This document shows positions 59,102-61,645 of a stretch of DNA of 61,645 nt, piece after piece. Under the pieces are notes generated by a model that was not told the origin of the DNA, ran no database searches, and saw nothing but the letters and a program-made list of their open reading frames with translations. Positions within the stretch are counted from its first letter, which is position 1; the number at the start of each line of letters is the position of its first letter. Position numbers and translations under genes: made by a program. The DNA comes from Zongyangia gallinarum (GTDB lineage: Bacteria; Bacillota; Clostridia; Oscillospirales; Ruminococcaceae). Location: positions 1 to 61,645 of the forward strand of contig CAJFQY010000009.1 in NCBI GenBank assembly GCA_904419315.1, written 5' to 3'.

Positions 59102-60562
59102 TTGCAGAAAAGTGTATTTACCCGTTATTTTTCGGTTTGCGCCATCATCATCCTGATGTGCATTACCGTTCTCGGCGGGCTGTTTCTCATTTTCGCCTCC
59201 CAAAATTTTCGAAACGAAAAGCTGGACCTGCTCTATAAAAACGCCAGCCACGCGGCGGAAATCACCATGGAAAACTATCAGATCAACGATTATCAGTATA
59301 TCAGCCAAACGGCTATCCTCCAGGGCTATGAGATGATGGGAAACGCCATTGATGCTGAAATTTTTCTGACCGACCTGAATGGAAAGACTTTGGTCTGTAC
59401 CGAGGAGGGCTCTTGCCAGCATGCCACCTACCTCATGGCCCAGAGCATTATGAACCGGATCAAAAACGGTGAGTCCTACTCGGAGATGGGAAAACTGGGC
59501 GGTATTTACACCGACCGCTACTACACGGTGGGAGTTCCGCTATTGACAGAAGGAAATCAGGTGGTGGGAGCTATTTTTGCTTCTACCGCGGCTCAAAGCC
59601 TCAGTGATTTCTTAATGAATATGCTGAAAATGTTTGCCGTTAGTTCGGTGGCGGTACTTCTGTTCGCTTTTGTCATTATTTATTTTGTGACAAAACGGAT
59701 GACCCGGCCTTTGGCCCAGATGTCCCAGGCCATCCGTAGCTTTGCCAAGGGCGACTTTACAGTGCGGGTACCGGTGGAGGGCAATGATGAGATCGCCCAA
59801 TTGGCCATTGCTTTTAATAACATGGCAAATTCCCTGGCCATGACAGAATCTACCCGCCGCTCTTTTGTGGCCAATGTGTCCCACGAGCTGAAAACGCCCA
59901 TGACTACCATCGGGGGCTTTGTGGACGGTATTATTGACGGCACCATTCCAGAGGAGAAGCACAAATACTATCTGCGCATTGTCTCCGATGAGGTAAAAAG
60001 GCTCTCCCGCATGGTTCGCTCCATGCTGAATATTTCCCGCATTGAGGCTGGGGAAACCACCATCAATGCCACCGATTTTGATATTAATGCCGTCGTCTGC
60101 CAGACGGTCTTTAGCCTGGAACAGCAGATCGAGAAAAAGCATGTGGATATCCGGGGGTTGGATAGCCCCAGGGTGCTGGTGTGCGCCGATGAGGATTTGA
60201 TCTACCAGGTAGTCTATAACCTCATTGACAACGCTGTCAAGTTTGTGGATGAAGGCGGCTATATTGAGGTCAGCTATGAGGTTTCGGGGCCGGTGACCTA
60301 TATTGCGGTGCGCAATTCCGGTGCCGGTATCCCCAAAGAGGAGATTCCCCATGTATTTGACCGGTTCTATAAATCCGACCGGTCCCGTGGCCTGGATAAA
60401 AACGGTGTGGGGCTGGGATTGTATATTGTCCGCTCCATTATAAATCTTCATTCAGGAGATATACTAGTCAGGAGCGTGGAAGGGGAATACTGCGAATTTG
60501 TATTCTCTCTGCCTACCGGTTCCGCCGCCAGATTCAAAAAAAATGAGAATAAAGAAAAATGA
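59102..60562 (+). CDS. Sensor histidine kinase, HAMP-HisKA-HATPase
   Basis: This 486-residue membrane kinase has one helix at the N-terminus (about residues 10-36), an outside domain of about 150 residues, a second helix (about residues 177-198), HAMP (TKRMTRPLAQMSQAIRSFA), HisKA with the phospho-His at about residue 261 in ANVSHELKTPMTTIGG, and HATPase with N-box NLIDNAVKF, G1 NGVGLGLYIVRSI. The start is TTG 59102, preceded by AGGAGAGGG. It should phosphorylate the regulator encoded upstream. The signal is not known from sequence. Confidence 0.93.
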   Translation: MQKSVFTRYFSVCAIIILMCITVLGGLFLIFASQNFRNEKLDLLYKNASHAAEITMENYQINDYQYISQTAILQGYEMMGNAIDAEIFLTDLNGKTLVCTEEGSCQHATYLMAQSIMNRIKNGESYSEMGKLGGIYTDRYYTVGVPLLTEGNQVVGAIFASTAAQSLSDFLMNMLKMFAVSSVAVLLFAFVIIYFVTKRMTRPLAQMSQAIRSFAKGDFTVRVPVEGNDEIAQLAIAFNNMANSLAMTESTRRSFVANVSHELKTPMTTIGGFVDGIIDGTIPEEKHKYYLRIVSDEVKRLSRMVRSMLNISRIEAGETTINATDFDINAVVCQTVFSLEQQIEKKHVDIRGLDSPRVLVCADEDLIYQVVYNLIDNAVKFVDEGGYIEVSYEVSGPVTYIAVRNSGAGIPKEEIPHVFDRFYKSDRSRGLDKNGVGLGLYIVRSIINLHSGDILVRSVEGEYCEFVFSLPTGSAARFKKNENKEK

Positions 60563-60674
60563 TTGATCTTTTGTTTATTTTATGTCCACAATCAGCCGCT
60601 ACAATAGGGTCAGGAAAGGAAATTACCGATAAGCCGCCTGCATTCGGCGGCCTTGATTCGGGAGGGTTTGATAG

Positions 60675-61645
60675 ATGAACGAATTTGAAAAAAACGATTA
60701 TCCAGGCCAGCCCCAGGAAGAGGCTCAAGGGGAGACGCAGGAAATGGGCGACCAAGGGGTTTCTAGCTCCTGGGAGCAGGGTGCATCCTCGTGGGAAACT
60801 GCGTCCTATGCTGATACTGCGGCACAGGGTGGGCAGGAGTCGGGCCGCGAGAGCGGAGCTTCCTCTGCCGGGGAGAATCACGACACTGCCTCTTCTCCCA
60901 AAGAAGAAACTGGTTGGGTTTACGGCAATCAGTCCTACTACCACAACCCGTCCCAGGGAGGGCAGAGTACCTCCGCCGGTGGCGCCTACCAATCGGATTA
61001 CGGCGGGCAGCAGGGCTATCAGCAGCCCTACAGTGACTACCGCTCTACCGGAAGCGCCGCGAATAACCATCAGCGGGTATCCCCCAATCCCTACCGCTAT
61101 AATTTTGATGAATATGAAGCGGCGGCAAAACAGGGCAAAGGCTCCCGGAAGAATCGGGGTATTGTGGCCTTTCTCTTCATTTTATGCATCGTTTTTGTGC
61201 TCACCGGCCTGATGTTTGCCGGGGTAGGCGTCTATCGTCTGGTCTCTGAAGAGGATAGCAGCGGCACCCATGACAATGCCCAGCTTCCGCAAAGTGGGGA
61301 AACGGACGCCCAGAGCGGCCTAGTGCTGGAAAATAAGCCCGATGTATCTGATACCTTGTCGGAAGACGGATCTCTGACCACAGCCCAGATTCAGAAAAAG
61401 GTACGTCCGTCTGTGGTAGGTGTGATTAAATATCAGGCGGCTTATCCCTTTACAGCGGCAGGAGAGGGTTCTGGTATTATTATGAGCGCCGACGGTTATA
61501 TTGTCACCAATGCCCATGTGGTCAGTGATGCGGATGAAATTGGTGTGGTTTTGGCTAACGGCGAGGACTACGTAGCCCAGTTGGTGGGGATCGATACCAA
61601 GACTGATTTAGCAGTGCTGAAAATTGAAGCGGAGAATCTGTCCTA
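60675..61645 (+). CDS. HtrA/DegP-type serine protease, N-terminal part (cut by right edge)
   Basis: The open frame from ATG 60675 (GGAGGG upstream) reaches the window end without a stop. It starts with about 155 low-complexity residues rich in Gly, Ser, Gln and Tyr, then a membrane helix (about residues 163-186), an acidic linker, and the protease domain: AGEGSGIIMSADGYIVTNAHVVSDA with catalytic His at about residue 281, and TKTDLAVLKIE with Asp at about residue 311. The catalytic Ser and PDZ domain would lie beyond the edge. Long cytoplasmic tails are seen in Bacillota HtrA proteins, though this one is large. It lies 112 bp after the kinase and probably belongs to its regulon. Confidence 0.9.
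   Translation, partial: MNEFEKNDYPGQPQEEAQGETQEMGDQGVSSSWEQGASSWETASYADTAAQGGQESGRESGASSAGENHDTASSPKEETGWVYGNQSYYHNPSQGGQSTSAGGAYQSDYGGQQGYQQPYSDYRSTGSAANNHQRVSPNPYRYNFDEYEAAAKQGKGSRKNRGIVAFLFILCIVFVLTGLMFAGVGVYRLVSEEDSSGTHDNAQLPQSGETDAQSGLVLENKPDVSDTLSEDGSLTTAQIQKKVRPSVVGVIKYQAAYPFTAAGEGSGIIMSADGYIVTNAHVVSDADEIGVVLANGEDYVAQLVGIDTKTDLAVLKIEAENLS

Overview
The window reads as a chromosomal stretch from an anaerobic, endospore-forming Bacillota of the class Clostridia, probably Oscillospirales or Ruminococcaceae-like. That placement is an inference from gene content, not a species call. The evidence is a set of sporulation and germination genes (spoIIP, gpr, spoVAC-D-E, spoIIID, a SpoIIQ-like LytM protein), a CIRCE-controlled hrcA-grpE-dnaK-dnaJ operon, Gram-positive style sigma-A promoters, and anaerobe genes (rubrerythrin, ferredoxin, iron alcohol dehydrogenase).

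Layout, left (0.1-16.5 kb, mostly minus strand): a cut gene and tandem hairpins next to two tRNA-Ser genes; a GntR-ABC (YtrA-like) operon under a 19-bp-arm palindrome; a PilN-like membrane protein with a VanY-type carboxypeptidase; rsmE-prmA; an Asp-box membrane protein on the plus strand; a Zn-macrodomain / class M sirtuin (SirTM) operon led by a flavin-ferredoxin protein; an NAD(P)-binding reductase; and a MarR-regulated heterodimeric ABC exporter with a cytidylate-kinase-like gene.

Middle (16.5-36.8 kb): the conserved Bacillota block dnaJ-dnaK-grpE-hrcA-hemW-lepA-(small membrane gene)-spoIIP-gpr, read on the minus strand, with rpsT on the plus strand. In B. subtilis prmA-rsmE follow dnaJ directly; here about 10 kb of accessory genes separates them. 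Next come spoVAE-D-C, purA, a LytM protein, an IolB-family protein plus FCD-type GntR regulator behind a perfect 52-bp palindrome, spoIIID, a membrane-inserted M28 peptidase, and a thioredoxin-reductase-like gene.

Right (36.8-61.6 kb): L-fucose isomerase, then SIX consecutive PfkB-family sugar kinase paralogues in two transcription units (2 + 4), the most unusual feature of the window. After them come UDP-GlcNAc 2-epimerase with a glycosyltransferase, a PutP-type sodium symporter, rubrerythrin, an ECF S-component with a methyltransferase, a DNA alkylation repair pair (ogt, AlkA-like), a CGGC protein, an iron alcohol dehydrogenase, an orphan Cache-like membrane protein, a zinc-ribbon membrane protein, ychF, a response regulator / histidine kinase pair, and the 5' part of an HtrA-type protease running off the right edge.

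The 32-49 kb zone looks like a carbohydrate-use region: isomerases (FucI, IolB-like), a GntR regulator, six kinases and a symporter. No substrate can be named from sequence alone. Several of its promoters share the string TTATTGAC at the -35 region. Start codons were chosen from Shine-Dalgarno spacing and family N-termini; many differ from the longest reading frame.
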